Source: Lingula anatina (Eukaryota; Brachiopoda; Lingulata; Lingulida; Lingulidae). From it: a DNA stretch of 64,000 nucleotides. The translations under genes and the position numbers were made by a program. The notes beneath the pieces were generated by a model. It was not told the origin of the DNA. It did no database searches and saw only the letters and a list, made by a program, of their open reading frames with translations. Positions 1-10,553 of the stretch are shown here, in pieces (positions within the stretch are counted from its first letter, which is position 1; every line of letters begins with the position of its first letter). The DNA lies in assembly GCF_001039355.2 (NCBI RefSeq), contig NW_019773847.1:387552-451551 (forward strand). The letters run 5' to 3'.

Positions 1-194
1 AAAATCAACAACTTTATATATTGATTCACACTATTTTACATGATATTTCTATAATACTTCCATTACAAAAAAAAATTTATATATATATAATACTTCTATT
101 ACAAAAAAAAAAAAAGGACTCTTGCAAACACTGTGGTAAATATAACTTACATTATGGATTATATAATCAATCTCTTACCTTTTTCTTTCATTAC

Positions 195-3100
195 AGAGCC
201 TTGATGCCCATAGTCAATAACTTCTGGAGCAGACCTGGGTGCCAGAGGAGGCAGAGGAGGGGGTGCTGGGAGATAACCATAACCTGATGGTGTAAAGGAT
301 AAAAAACATTATATCAGGTTGTGCAAAAAAATAATAGACTGACATAGACATCTGGTTATCAAAAAATAGAAACCAAAGCCCTAGAGTAAACACAGTTACA
401 TAGTCATGTCTGTTCTTGTCATTTTACACAATCAAGAAGGACAAGAAACCCTTTACTTATAATAGTGTGTCTCCTTCTGAAAAAGTTAATTAACCTCACA
501 TAATTGTTAAATGTTACAACAGAAAGATCAATTATGCACTGGGTCAAAATTTAGAAGTTTTAAGCACACTGAGCAGAGTCTTGGGAATGTACAGAATAAA
601 AAAAATGAAACTGTTCTGACCAAAAGGAATAAAATCAAAGTAAATATAGCATCACACGTCATATCTTACCTCTAGTTGGTGGTGGACGTGGCAGTGGAGA
701 ATACCTGTATGGATCTCTGTATCTGTACTCATCATAGAGCAATCTATCCCTTGTTGGTGGAGGTGGCAAGAGTCTATCAAATTCTCTGAAAGGCAAACAC
801 AGAGGTTAAAGGTATTTTCAGCCCGACACTTTCAAAAGAATCATGTACACCTGGTCAATAGGACCTGTTTATTCAATGTACTTTTTTCAACTCCATTGAG
901 ATAAAACACAATTAAGATTTCTTTTATAATGATAATTTGAGAACAAATACACTAAGATAAAAGCATGAAACATACATTAGAATTTAACATAGCCATGAAT
1001 TAAATCCAAATTTTAGCACCTGTTGAGAACATGACGATCCATAAATCCATTTTGGAGTTCTAAATTTCTAACCTTGAATGCATCCAGTCAAATCTATCAC
1101 CATAACAAGACTCAGAGACTAGCATCTTTAAATTCAGATATGGGTTTATTGATTAGACTTCTGAGAACCGTTTTGTATAAGGTGTACCTTGGTGATTTAG
1201 GGAAAGTGTTGAAATAACCAGAAAAATATTTTTTTTGCTATCAATATAACGACGTAATTCTCACAGTGTTCCTAAATCATATGTTACTGATGAATATTGA
1301 GATAATGTTTAAAGTTCAAGGAGAATGTACCTTCCCCTTGGAGGTCCTAATGGATCGTATAGTGGGCCTCTCCTATCATAAGGATCTCTTCTCAAGTCAT
1401 CGAACAAAGGATCATGGGGAGGAGGAGGTAACCGGGGACGACCATATAAGTCGTCTTCATAAGGATCCCTCCCAGGTGGTCTCCGATATACGTCTTCTGG
1501 TAAGTCTCTTGGCGGTAAGTAACCATGCCTTTCATCCTGCAAAAATCAAAAGTAAATAAATGAAATAATGTAAATTTATCAAGTTTAAAGGTATAAGGGC
1601 CAATATGAAGAATGCAGTTTTTACTGATGTAACTGCACTACCTTATGTCTTACCAAGAACTGTCATTACAGACTTACAAATTCTGGGTTTTTAAACCACA
1701 TACATGTAACTATCTAACTAGAACTTAAACCAATTATACTAAATCTAAGTAAAGAGAGAAATGTCTCTGAGTTTGAATGAGTTTGAATGAGTTTTCAACT
1801 GAAGCTCATCATAATACATCAAAGCAAAATTGACTTGAACCTCATATCTGCCAGGAACATCATCATAGCGGTATGAAGCACCAAAACCTCCTTCTGTGAT
1901 CTGAAGTGCCAAAATGATTTGCATCATACAAGAATTCAATCAAAATAAGTCAGTTTACATAAAAAAGGGTTTGCAGAGCAAGACATTTACTGAGATCATT
2001 TCAAAAGAGAATCAAAATAAAACTTATATACAAACTGGTCAAAGGATATTTTTAATTCTTCACAATTTATTAATAATAACCTCCAACTTACATTCCTATC
2101 TCCAGCATAAGGTAAATCAGCCAGGTCAGAGGAATGTGCATCATCCTGTGCAGAGGCTCCACCTACAAAAGTGGTGATCCCTGAAAGGCCCTTCAACTGG
2201 ATCTCTTCTGCAGCCTTCCTGATTAATGCATGCTGCTCTTCTGAGAGAGACAACTGAAAATAGTCACAACAATGAATTTTAGAACAGACTTTAATTTCTA
2301 TAAGCAAAAAAATTATAGATGTATTAAAGTCCAGAATGAATGGTTATATTACTGACATTGTTCATTAAAAAGGACACTTACTGGGGTAGCTCTAACACTG
2401 GCCAATTTAGCCAAATGCTAAAACTGACTATTGGCTAAACAAAAAAGGGTTAACTTGACTTATTTTAGTCAAATTTAAACCATTTGGAGAAAAAAGTGAT
2501 GAAAAAGTAGTAATTTATAGCTAAACGAAAAAAAAAAAAGCTAGCATCACCCCAGCTTTTTGACATAATTTTTCATATTGTGGGAGAATTTACAGAACTA
2601 GAAAAACATGCTTGTACTAAGTTCTAGATGCCTCTTTAACACTGTGCCACAGTTAAATAATACAATAACTTAAAATGAAGATACCTTTGGAACCTCTACA
2701 CCGGTAGCAGCCACAGGATTTGCTCCTCCAGACCTGTAAAATAAGACATTGGTTAATAAGTATACAGCAAATATGCAAGCAGTAACAATGGCAGAGAAAA
2801 ATGAGTTTTACAATATCAATGCACATCACTAGTATTGAAGAAATAAACTAAAAACAATACAATATGTGCAGTAAATTACACTGAAAAATGGTAAATACTC
2901 TATGCAAAACTAACCCATTCTTCACAGTGCTATCCTTAGACTTCGTCATTTCTGACTTATTTTCGTTTTGCCCCTGAGAATCAGACTGGTTTAGATTTTT
3001 TTGATTTTGGTTGGGCCTCTGTTGTACAGTGCCAGTCTGTGTATTTCCTTGTCCACCTTGTGGCGCTCTATTTTGCTGGTTGTCACCTGGCCCTCTGCCA

Positions 3101-4434
3101 GGGGGACCAGATCTCTGAGGCTGTCCACTACCTCCTTCACTTAAATTCTGCTGTTCACTACCTACATTTTTCTTATTTAATGCCTTCATTTTTGATTCAT
3201 CAAATGTTAAGTCCAAGAGAGAAACCACCCCTGATGGTGCCTGCTGTGCAGCACCTTTGGTATTCTGTGTTTCAGCAGGACTTGCACTAATCTGATTAGC
3301 ATTCTGGAATCTAGGTCCTCCTGGAGCACTAAATCTCGGACCTTTGTTGCCCATCTCAAAACGTCCTCTAGGCCCTGGCGCCCCTGGCCTAGTGGACATT
3401 TGTTGACCAGGTCCCCTAGGCCTAGGGCCTCTTTGACTTTGTTGAGTAGGATCTCTAGGGCCTCTTGGGCCTTCCTGGTTAGGACCCCTTGGTCCTTGTT
3501 TGATGGTGCCTCTAGGCCCTTGTTGAACAGGTCCTCTAGGCCCCAACTGTGAAGGCCCACGTGGTCTTTGCTGTTGAGGGCCTCTTGGTCCAGCAGGTCC
3601 TCTTGGTCCCTGCATGCCTGGACCCCTTGGACCTCTAGGCCCCTGCTGTCCAGGACCTCTAAACATATGCTGGTCCTGAGGACCTTGAGAATGCTGAAAC
3701 TGTCCTAAACCAGACTGATTTACATCATTTTGCGTCTCATTCTCATCCTCAATGTCCATTTGATCATCAAAATTAGCATCAGAATTCTGTTGTTCATTTG
3801 GACTTTGAAACCTCTGCTGCTGCCCTGAAGGAGGAAACTTCTGTTGCTGTCCTTGCTGTGGTGCTTGGAACCTAGGACCTCCCTGCTGCTGGGGAGGACC
3901 AAATCTTGTCTGGTCTTGACCCCTGCCTCTTCCCCTTGGGCCATCAAATCTGTTTCCAGGGCCACCAAACCTGTTTCCTCTTCCTCTAGGGCCATCAAAG
4001 CGTGGTCCTCTAGGCCCTAAACCCCTCCCTTCCTGGGGGCGTGGCCCCATAAATCTTTCATTTCCTGGTCCAGGGAATCTACCTTGATTCTGCAATTGAT
4101 TAGGAGTTGGAGGAGGTCCCTGGCCATCTCCCTGTGGGGGTCCTTGATTGAACTGACCTTGACCTTGGTGACCTTGACCTGGTGGTACTTGACCTGGTTG
4201 CATTCCAGGTTCACCTTTTTGAGCTCCCTGGTGTTGCTCAAAATATTCTTTCCTCTGTCCAATCTCCTGACGTTTTTCTTCCATTTGTTGTTCATATTCC
4301 TTCCATTGATTGGCATATTGCTGATACTGTTCTTGGTTCGGGTGATCTGATCAAAAAGCAATCATTTAATACTATTAAATACAAGTTTACTCATACAGAC
4401 ACCTGTTCACTAAGTTCTTTTTCTTTTGTTGCAA

Positions 4435-4481
<47 letters not shown>

Positions 4482-5856
4482 AAAAAATAAAAAAGATTAT
4501 TGAAATCAAAGATTTTGTATCATTATCAAAGCATTATCAATGTCAACACACTATTTTCTATGTTGTATAAAAATACGTAATCAAGAAAAACAATTATTGT
4601 TATAAATTTCTATTGTAAATCAATACTTTTGTTTTGTTCCTTCCAATCCTCATACTGCTGCTTCCAATCTTTATATTGTTGGTTGAATTCCTGCTCTTCT
4701 TTTAGTATGTCATCCATTGTGTGGTCTTTAAAAAATAATAATGAAAATTATAAAAAATACCAATCCAACGAAAAGCATATTTAGTACAAAGATGAATATT
4801 GATAGAAGACTGACTGAATAAAACCTCACTATATTGTCTCACTTTAAGAAACCATAAAAAACAACAGTACCCACAGGCCCTAATTTTGCAACAAATATTT
4901 AGTCCCTCAAATTAATGTGTATTTGAAAAGACGAGAGCAATCAAAGTATTGCAGTCACACAACAGAACATTCGACTCACGCCACACACACAAGCATTATA
5001 CAGTGTATTGTAATGATGAAACTAACTTTGCATATACTGCTGCATCTGTTGCTGATAGGAGTACCAGCTTTGTGTATATTCTTCCCACTGCTTCTGTTTT
5101 TGCCACTGCTGAGCTTGCTGTTGTAAATTGGTTAACTTCTCTGCCTCTCTTGAATCTTTTGGACCAAGATTCTATAAAGGCAAAAATGAAATGTGCTAAT
5201 TTTACAAGAAGAAATTTTTGTTTCACTTAAATGAAAATGTATAAAACAAATTGTAAAATAAGATTGAACAATCTTCTTAATAGTAACTTAAAAGTTAGGA
5301 GATACAAAATGAAACCCTGGGCAATCTCGGTTGTTAACATTAGTGATAATTTTAAGTTCTCTTTGTTAAACTTGCTTCTATGTGAAAAAAGCATTTGGAT
5401 TGGAATATTACTTCAAGTCACCATCATTACTCAACTAGACAAGCAAATATATAATCTGCAGACTTTACAGAGATAATAAAATCTTACCTCTTCCCCTTCA
5501 GGAGCTGGTGGTGGAGGAGGTTCTGGTGCTTGGGGCTCTGGGGGGAGTGGGGGCTTTTCTTCCTTCGGAGGCTCAACAGGGGGTGCTGGTGTCATGCCAC
5601 CATATCCAGGAATACCCTGTTGTCCTGGCTGTATATTCAGTTGTTGTCCGGGAGGTCCAAATCCCAAGAGACCGGGCGCTCCACCGGCAGATGCCATTGG
5701 CGGCTGTGTCCCTGGCCATTGTTGATGCTGAGGTTGCTGGTACCCCCAGTACATTTGTTGAGGAAAACTTCCGATCTGCATCTGTGGCTGGACGTTGGCC
5801 ATAGCAGGATTCACCCCGGTCATGTTTTGACCCCATTGTTGCCAACCGGGAAACAT
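195..5856 (-). CDS. YLPM1: YLPM1 (ZAP3) homologue, 5' part, ten exons, truncated by left window edge
   Basis: Exons read on the minus strand: 5856-5488, 5171-5027, 4725-4627, 4346-2915, 2733-2685, 2253-2092, 1900-1841, 1536-1331, 785-670, 283-195. All have AG/GT borders and reading frames that join. The N-terminus is Pro/Gln-rich (MFPGWQQWGQNM), followed by Gln/Trp/Tyr-rich helical segments and a long Gly-Pro-Arg-Gln region. Assignment rests on islands shared with vertebrate YLPM1: GPRFDGPR, the LSxxQHxxIxKAAxE helix in the 2253-2092 exon, and VIDYGHQGS at the last visible exon. Vertebrate YLPM1 is a nuclear protein reported to bind protein phosphatase 1 and RNA; it ends in a P-loop kinase-like domain. 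That domain is not in the window and should lie to the left. The start is the first ATG of the 5' ORF. The exon 7 donor (GAG|GTTCAA) is weak and was chosen because it is the phase-0 site that joins correctly. Confidence 0.82.
2915..4346 (-). CDS. YLPM1: YLPM1 giant low-complexity exon (GPRGP-like repeats)
   Basis: This single 1432-nt exon encodes about 477 residues of almost pure low complexity. It opens with a charged Gln/Glu/Lys helix (HPNQEQYQQY...WKEWEQQMEEK). A Gly-Gln-Pro tract and an Arg-Gly-Pro-Phe tract (FDGPRGRGNRF) follow. Between about 3380 and 3660 it contains irregular tandem units of the form QGPRGP, LGPRGP and QEGPRGP. An acidic patch (DDQMDIEDENETQND) interrupts at about 3715-3780. 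The GxPRGP units look collagen-like, but glycine is not kept at every third residue and there is no signal peptide, so this is not collagen. Arg-Gly-rich stretches fit RNA binding or phase separation, by inference. The minus-strand donor G|GTTAGT lies at 2914-2909. Confidence 0.85.
4433..4484. repeat. (AAAT)n microsatellite
   Basis: About 13 AAAT units in the YLPM1 intron between exons 3 and 4. Confidence 0.95.
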
Positions 5857-6816
5857 TTTCTCTAATAATTACACTTACTCTAACGTGCTGGCCTCAGATC
5901 ATGATTTAACCTCGTTTTCACTACTTCTCGAGCGTCATAGCGAGATATCATTTATCCACAGTAAGGCCTCGATACCAATCCAGGTATCACTTCTTGTTGT
6001 CTCGCGAGTCAACGAGTCCCGTCGCACGAAAGAGGTTTTGGTTTATCAGGTTTCTGTTTTGAACGTATTCATTGAAAAATACCGTGTAAGTTATATAGGG
6101 GGATGGAAAGACTAAGACGAAAAAACAATGTAGGAAGCACCACAAAACAGAAGGGGGAGGAAGAGGGAATGGCGGGGAAATTTAGATTATAATTTGTACG
6201 TACAGAAGAGTAATATTGCTGGTTTTGATGATTACATGTATGTGAATTAGTATGTAAACGGGAGTCGTCTTATTCTAGCTGTGGCCTTGATAGGGTACGG
6301 AAACAGTCATTAATAAAGAAGAACTCATATTTTTGTCGTTCCCACTGGATAACTAATAATCTAAAATAAGAAAGCATGTATACATGTACGTGAAGTGGAC
6401 ACGCATGTAAATTATTTAATTAATTTTAAATAATAACAGAATTGAATACCAACAGTTTATATACTGGTATTATTTTGAAAAAATGTGTTCTAATTGACAA
6501 TGCTGGACAGGTGAGTGAAAGGATTATTGCTTCCAGTGGAAACCAAGTAAATATACAATCTGCATTAATAAATCCATTCAAATTATCTCTATTTACTGTA
6601 CAAAAACACTAACATTGTCATTTGTGATAACAAATTCAAAGTAATTGTTTTAAGGAGTCATTCATTTCTGACCCAGTGCCCGAATTGTTGTTTACCTGGA
6701 AATGTTTTGAACAGGTACAGCATATACCAGGCAGGCACTGCACTGGCTACGGGGACAACATTTAGGGATCCACTGTAAACACCTGCATTTGCTTGGACTA
6801 CAAGATAGATTTCACC
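5857..6816. other. Intergenic, divergent promoter region between YLPM1 and the crotonase gene
   Basis: About 960 bases separate the YLPM1 ATG (minus) from the crotonase ATG (plus), so the two genes are head to head. The YLPM1-proximal part (5880-6110) is richer in CpG than its surroundings. The rest is AT-rich. No open frame here looks coding. A TATA box cannot be assigned with confidence. Confidence 0.6.
6000..6008. promoter_or_regulatory. CGCG-type promoter element (TCTCGCGAG)
   Basis: The sequence reads TCTCGCGAGT, matching nine of ten bases of the palindromic TCTCGCGAGA element, which BANP is known to bind in CpG-rich housekeeping promoters. It sits about 145 bases upstream of the YLPM1 start codon in a locally CpG-rich stretch, which is the expected position. 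Binding in this organism is inference. Confidence 0.45.
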
Positions 6817-8190
6817 ATGTTCTTGGCTGCCAGATGCTTGAGAAGGCAGAGAAGGGAAATACCCTTGTGGTTAAAACATCAAACAGTGCTAGGAAATGCA
6901 ATGAAATATTTCCACAGTTCAAACAAAATTGATCCAGATTCATTTAAAAGTGTTGCTTATGATGTAAAGGATGAGGTTGCCCACATTCAGTTGAATCGAC
7001 CACATGTTTTGAATGCTATAGATATGCACATGCCTGGGGAAATTCAAGATGCTGTGAAACTGGCAAATTGGGATGAGAATGTAAAGGTATAAACATGTGT
7101 CTGGAAATATGTATGTTGTTGAGTCTTTAGTTAGCTTTCAAGGTCATTGCAATGATTAGGCATACACGTATGACGTGGCATCTGCATGTCTCGTATTTCT
7201 ATGAATTTATTTTACAGAAAGAGCATTTTTATTGAAAATCCAAATAAAATGTTTGTATTGCAAAAATACTTATCAGCTGAAAATCAAATTCAATTTCAAA
7301 GTAAGAGAGTAATACTAGTACATGGTATTAAAATTAGAAAATTTTCAGTTAAATTATTATTCATAAAGTTAACTTAATTTCTTTAAACTTAATGAAACTG
7401 GTCTTGATTGGGAAGGTTTATGGATAAAAATTGACATTTTGAATACGTTACTGTTACTTTGAATATTAATCATAAATTTTTTAAAACTTTAATATAGGTA
7501 CTGGTGTTGTCTGGGAAGGATGGAGTGTTCTGCTCAGGATATGATTTGAAGATATTTGCAGAACCAGAGCGTGGAACCACACCTTTTAGTCAAACCATGC
7601 CTTGGGATCCTTATCTGGACTTTTCACTCATGTCAGAGTGCACATTTGCCTTCATGTCATTATGGAGAAGTCTGAAACCTGTTGTTTGTAAAATTGAGAA
7701 GTATGCAATTGCAGGCGGTAGTGACATTGCATTGTGTTGTGATAATATCTTTATGGCAGATGATGCAGTAATAGGCTACCCCCCTGCTAGAGTGTGGGGA
7801 TGCCCCACCACAGCTATGTGGGTTTACAGAATTGGGCTAGAGAAAGCAAAATATATGCTTTTTACAGGGGATCTTATAAATGGAGTAGAAGCCGAAAAAA
7901 TTGGATTAGTTGGAAAAAGCGTACAAGCAGATAAACTTGATGACACTGTTAATAACTTTGTAGACAGAATTAAGTCTGTCCCAACTAACCAGTTGTTTTT
8001 TCAAAAACAAGTTATTAATCAAGCTGTTGAACAAATGGGATTGTTTGCTTCACAGAGGCTTGCTTCGGTATTTGATGGGATGACCAGACACAGCCCAGAA
8101 GGTGCCGCTTTCCAAGAGAGGACCAACCAAGTGGGTTTCAAACAAGCTGTCAAAGAAAGAGACATGGGAACACGAAAGTGGAAAAAGTAA
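6817..8190 (+). CDS. Crotonase (enoyl-CoA hydratase/isomerase) superfamily protein, mitochondrial-type
   Basis: Two exons, 6817-7086 and 7498-8190, join in phase 0 (AAG|GTATAA donor, TATAG acceptor) to give 320 residues. The ATG at 6817 is preferred because the longer open frame upstream has no ATG. Residues 1-30 are basic and amphipathic with few acids (MFLAARCLRRQRR...), like a mitochondrial presequence. The crotonase fold is clear: first oxyanion-hole segment SGKDGVFCSGYD (95-106), second AGGSDIALCCD (162-172), and FTGDLINGVEAEKIGLV further on. At the two positions of the hydratase catalytic glutamates it has Asp166 and Pro186, so classical syn-hydration is doubtful. The subgroup signature GYPPARVWGCPTTAMW is one I associate with bacterial homologues. 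Substrate unknown. The gene is head to head with YLPM1, and a MITE begins 65 bases after its stop. Confidence 0.85.
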
Positions 8191-8255
8191 GCATAAAGAA
8201 GGGATCTTTCACAACATGCCAATGTAAAGCTGGATTTTAAAGATTATCATTATTA

Positions 8256-8798
8256 CCCCACTACAGTTGCCAAAATGCGCATTTCTATAATTCGGATTTT
8301 TCGTAAGGAATCCGATTCGGTATTGCGTTCACACTCGCTAAGCGAATCCGAATCCCACGTTGAAAATTTCAGGTTTAACTTCCTGTTTTGAACACTCGCG
8401 CATGTGCCGCACAGGAAATCTTAAAATATCAACAAAAATTTGTGACGGCAAATGCAACTCAAAAGACATTCCAGCATTCTTGAGAAGTATAAGGTGGCAA
8501 AATAAGTTTGTTTCCTCATGTTGTAGTGAGTGGTGGCCTCCAAATACGTTTGGTGCAATCGCTAAAGTAATAAACCAGCGTTCATAGATACCCGCACTTA
8601 TCTGCACACATGCGCAGTAAGATCTGTACAGGTGTCGATTCCGGTAAGTTATCCGGATCGCGCTTAGAAATCCACCTCGCTTGCAGGATTTTGAAAATGC
8701 GCATTTTCAAAATCCTCTTGCGTTCACACTACTGCATTTATTCGAATTGTGACCTAATTCGCAACTTATCCGGATAACTGAGCGTAGTGTGAACGGGG
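8256..8798. mobile_element. MITE-like element, TA-flanked, with nested inverted repeats
   Basis: The segment starts TACCCC and ends GGGGTA, so short CCCC/GGGG termini lie inside a TA dinucleotide that may be the target duplication. Motifs recur inside it: TTGCGTTCACACT appears twice, TTATCCGGAT twice, and AAAATGCGCATTT twice. A perfect 32-bp palindrome occupies 8685-8716. There is no transposase-like open frame, so it would be non-autonomous. An AATAAA at 8569-8574 lies inside it on the plus strand and could serve as a poly(A) signal for the crotonase gene just upstream. The superfamily is not assigned. Confidence 0.55.
8685..8716. repeat. Perfect 32-bp palindrome
   Basis: The left half AGGATTTTGAAAATGC is followed directly by its exact reverse complement with no spacer, so the DNA can form a cruciform. 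It is part of the surrounding MITE-like element. Confidence 0.9.
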
Positions 8799-9473
8799 TA
8801 CATATGTATTGAATTCAGTTTGCATATGGACCCTTTTCTGCACTAGACCAATTTTACCTGAATAACATGCCTGGCATCAATAGATAACTTCACAGGTTTT
8901 CTCCAACTTGCCAGGAAATACAAAGGAGAAGGGCAATATAATGTAGAGCTAAGCTAGACTACATTTATTTACTATGCAAATTCAATTCTGAACACTTGTA
9001 CTTCTTCAAGACCAACTTATTAATGACTGTTAAAATTATATTCGGAATTCACTCAAATGATCAAATTACATTATGTCACATTTCTAATATTCATATTTTC
9101 ATAAACATGTTTATTGTTTCTTTAAGACATTATTTCTGTTATTCATATTTTGAGTATTGATAAAAAGTGCTGACATTCTGACACCAGCAATATTGTACTT
9201 TTATTGCAAGGTTTTTCAATATAAGAGCACTTTTTATTTAGGTTGTCAATATTTGACTTCGAAAATATAGATGAAGAAAAAATGACATTGAGCATCATCT
9301 TATGAACTAGCAAATTGCCCCAAACCCTAGACATTTAAATAACTATTGAAAATGGGCTGAAGAAATATTGATAAATTTTTGTCTGAAAACTCTTCCATTA
9401 TTTTGTATGTTTCATTGCCAGGGTTGTACTTTAATGTTTTTATTTGCATTTATCAAATGTTCATCTGTGGATG
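8799..9473. other. AT-rich intergenic stretch downstream of SENP8
   Basis: No coding frame or structured repeat is visible. It lies between the MITE and the convergent 3' end of SENP8. Confidence 0.6.
9439..9444 (-). promoter_or_regulatory. Candidate SENP8 poly(A) signal (AATAAA on minus strand)
   Basis: AATAAA on the minus strand lies about 30 nt after the SENP8 stop codon, which would give a very short 3' UTR. Cleavage site not determined. Confidence 0.4.
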
Positions 9474-10133
9474 TCATTTAGAGGTGCTTGCCAATTTATG
9501 AATCAGATTCACCATCTCTTGTCTCTTTTTAGTCACATACTCTGGTGTAATAGTATTAATTAAATCCACTTCATCTTCATCTAAATGTTTCTTACACAAA
9601 AGCTCTGTGTTGCAAATTGCATACATTCCACAGTCACAAGTATTTTCCTGTTGTGGACTTTCTTCATTTTTAAACTGTACTTTTCTAGTTGCCCTGAGAA
9701 ATATTTCTATAGACATAGCAACAACTTTCGCAGATTTAGTATTGGACTTGTTACAAGAATCGTGGTGGTAAAAAGTATTTTCTGGTCTTGAAAACATTAA
9801 TAAACTCCAGTGTGATCCTCCAGCTCTAGCTGCTGAACTCTCATCGTTAACAACCAAGAAAATATATTTCTTGGATGTCAAGCACAACGGCTCTAAAAAT
9901 ATCCCAAGTTCATCACCACAATTAAGTTTAATAAACTGGGTAACATCTGGGCTGATAAATGACACATCCTTTTCATGCAACTTGAATTGTACTTTTTCAA
10001 AATATTCAAAAGCAAATGCGATAATGTTATCATTCAGCCAGTTTCCAGGCACCAAAGTGTCCACATCACTCGTCCTGAGCAAACTGTCATGAAAACTCAA
10101 CACCATGTCTCCTTGACTTGCCATTCTTTTCAT
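9474..10133 (-). CDS. SENP8: SENP8 / NEDP1, NEDD8-specific cysteine protease
   Basis: A single-exon frame of 219 residues, close to the roughly 212 of the human enzyme. It belongs to the C48 (Ulp1/SENP) family, which matures NEDD8 and removes it from cullins and other targets. The catalytic His108 is in GGSHWS, Asp125 in YHHDSC and the nucleophile Cys168 in CDCGMY, with the oxyanion-hole Gln at 161/162 in QQEN. The spacing His-17-Asp-43-Cys fits SENP8. The segments LNDNIIAFAFEYF and VSFISPDVTQFIKL are hallmark SENP8 sequence. An in-frame TGA just upstream fixes the start at Met1 or Met4; Met4 (MASQGDMVLSF) may be the commoner N-terminus. A likely 5'-UTR splice acceptor (TTTTTAG) lies about 20 nt before the ATG, so the gene probably has an upstream non-coding exon. 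Confidence 0.95.
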   Translation of the reverse strand: MKRMASQGDMVLSFHDSLLRTSDVDTLVPGNWLNDNIIAFAFEYFEKVQFKLHEKDVSFISPDVTQFIKLNCGDELGIFLEPLCLTSKKYIFLVVNDESSAARAGGSHWSLLMFSRPENTFYHHDSCNKSNTKSAKVVAMSIEIFLRATRKVQFKNEESPQQENTCDCGMYAICNTELLCKKHLDEDEVDLINTITPEYVTKKRQEMVNLIHKLASTSK

Positions 10134-10375
10134 CCCAAGTCATTTACTTGTTATCCTAAAAAGTAAATAATTGAAAACATGACAAAAAATTGATTTGACA
10201 CACCTTAAACAAAACTTCAAAGCATTTGTTAATGCCTTTTAAGATAAAAGATGTCGAAGTTTCATTCAATAATTTTGTTACAATCCTATTTTCATACTGA
10301 ACTAATTTGCACACACATCAAACATGGTGTTTGCAAATAATATAATCATTTCCCCCCTAGCCCCCTCTCCTTTAC

Positions 10376-10553
10376 AGGTGCAGAATATTGTAGCTACACA
10401 TTGTGGCTCACAAATGTATTCTATACATGCCTGTTGTTCCTGTGATGCCCTCTCTAACTTTGCCTGCAACTTTCGCTGTTCCTGTAATGCCACAATATTT
10501 TGTTTTTTTCGATTCTGCCTCTCCAAATCTCTCAAGGGACCTGCTTTTCTTCT
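10376..10553 (-). CDS. Candidate internal coding exon, coiled-coil, gene unknown
   Basis: On the minus strand the frame opens exactly at a TTTCTAG acceptor (the TAG is the in-frame stop) and reaches a GTAAAG donor, encoding about 59 residues. The product is Arg/Lys/Gln/Glu-rich and helical (RRKAGPLRDLERQNRKKQ, then LQEQRKLQAKLERASQEQQ) and ends in a Cys-containing segment. There is no ATG near the start of the frame, as expected for an internal exon. I do not recognise the protein. It lies 220 bases upstream of SENP8, but joining it to the SENP8 exon would meet a stop almost at once. It may be part of a separate gene or of an alternative SENP8 transcript. The opposite strand also has an acceptor-like sequence here, so strand is not certain. 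Confidence 0.35.

Noticed and set aside
3380-3660. Collagen-like GPRGP tandem units
   Set aside because: Glycine is not present at every third residue, there is no signal peptide, and flanking exons identify the protein as YLPM1.
6793-6816. Longer crotonase N-terminus starting eight codons upstream
   Set aside because: The first codon there is TTG; the first ATG is at 6817 in reasonable context and opens a mitochondrial-type leader.
8360-8587. 75-residue open frame on the plus strand, with an overlapping antisense frame
   Set aside because: Lies wholly inside the MITE-like element and resembles no transposase.
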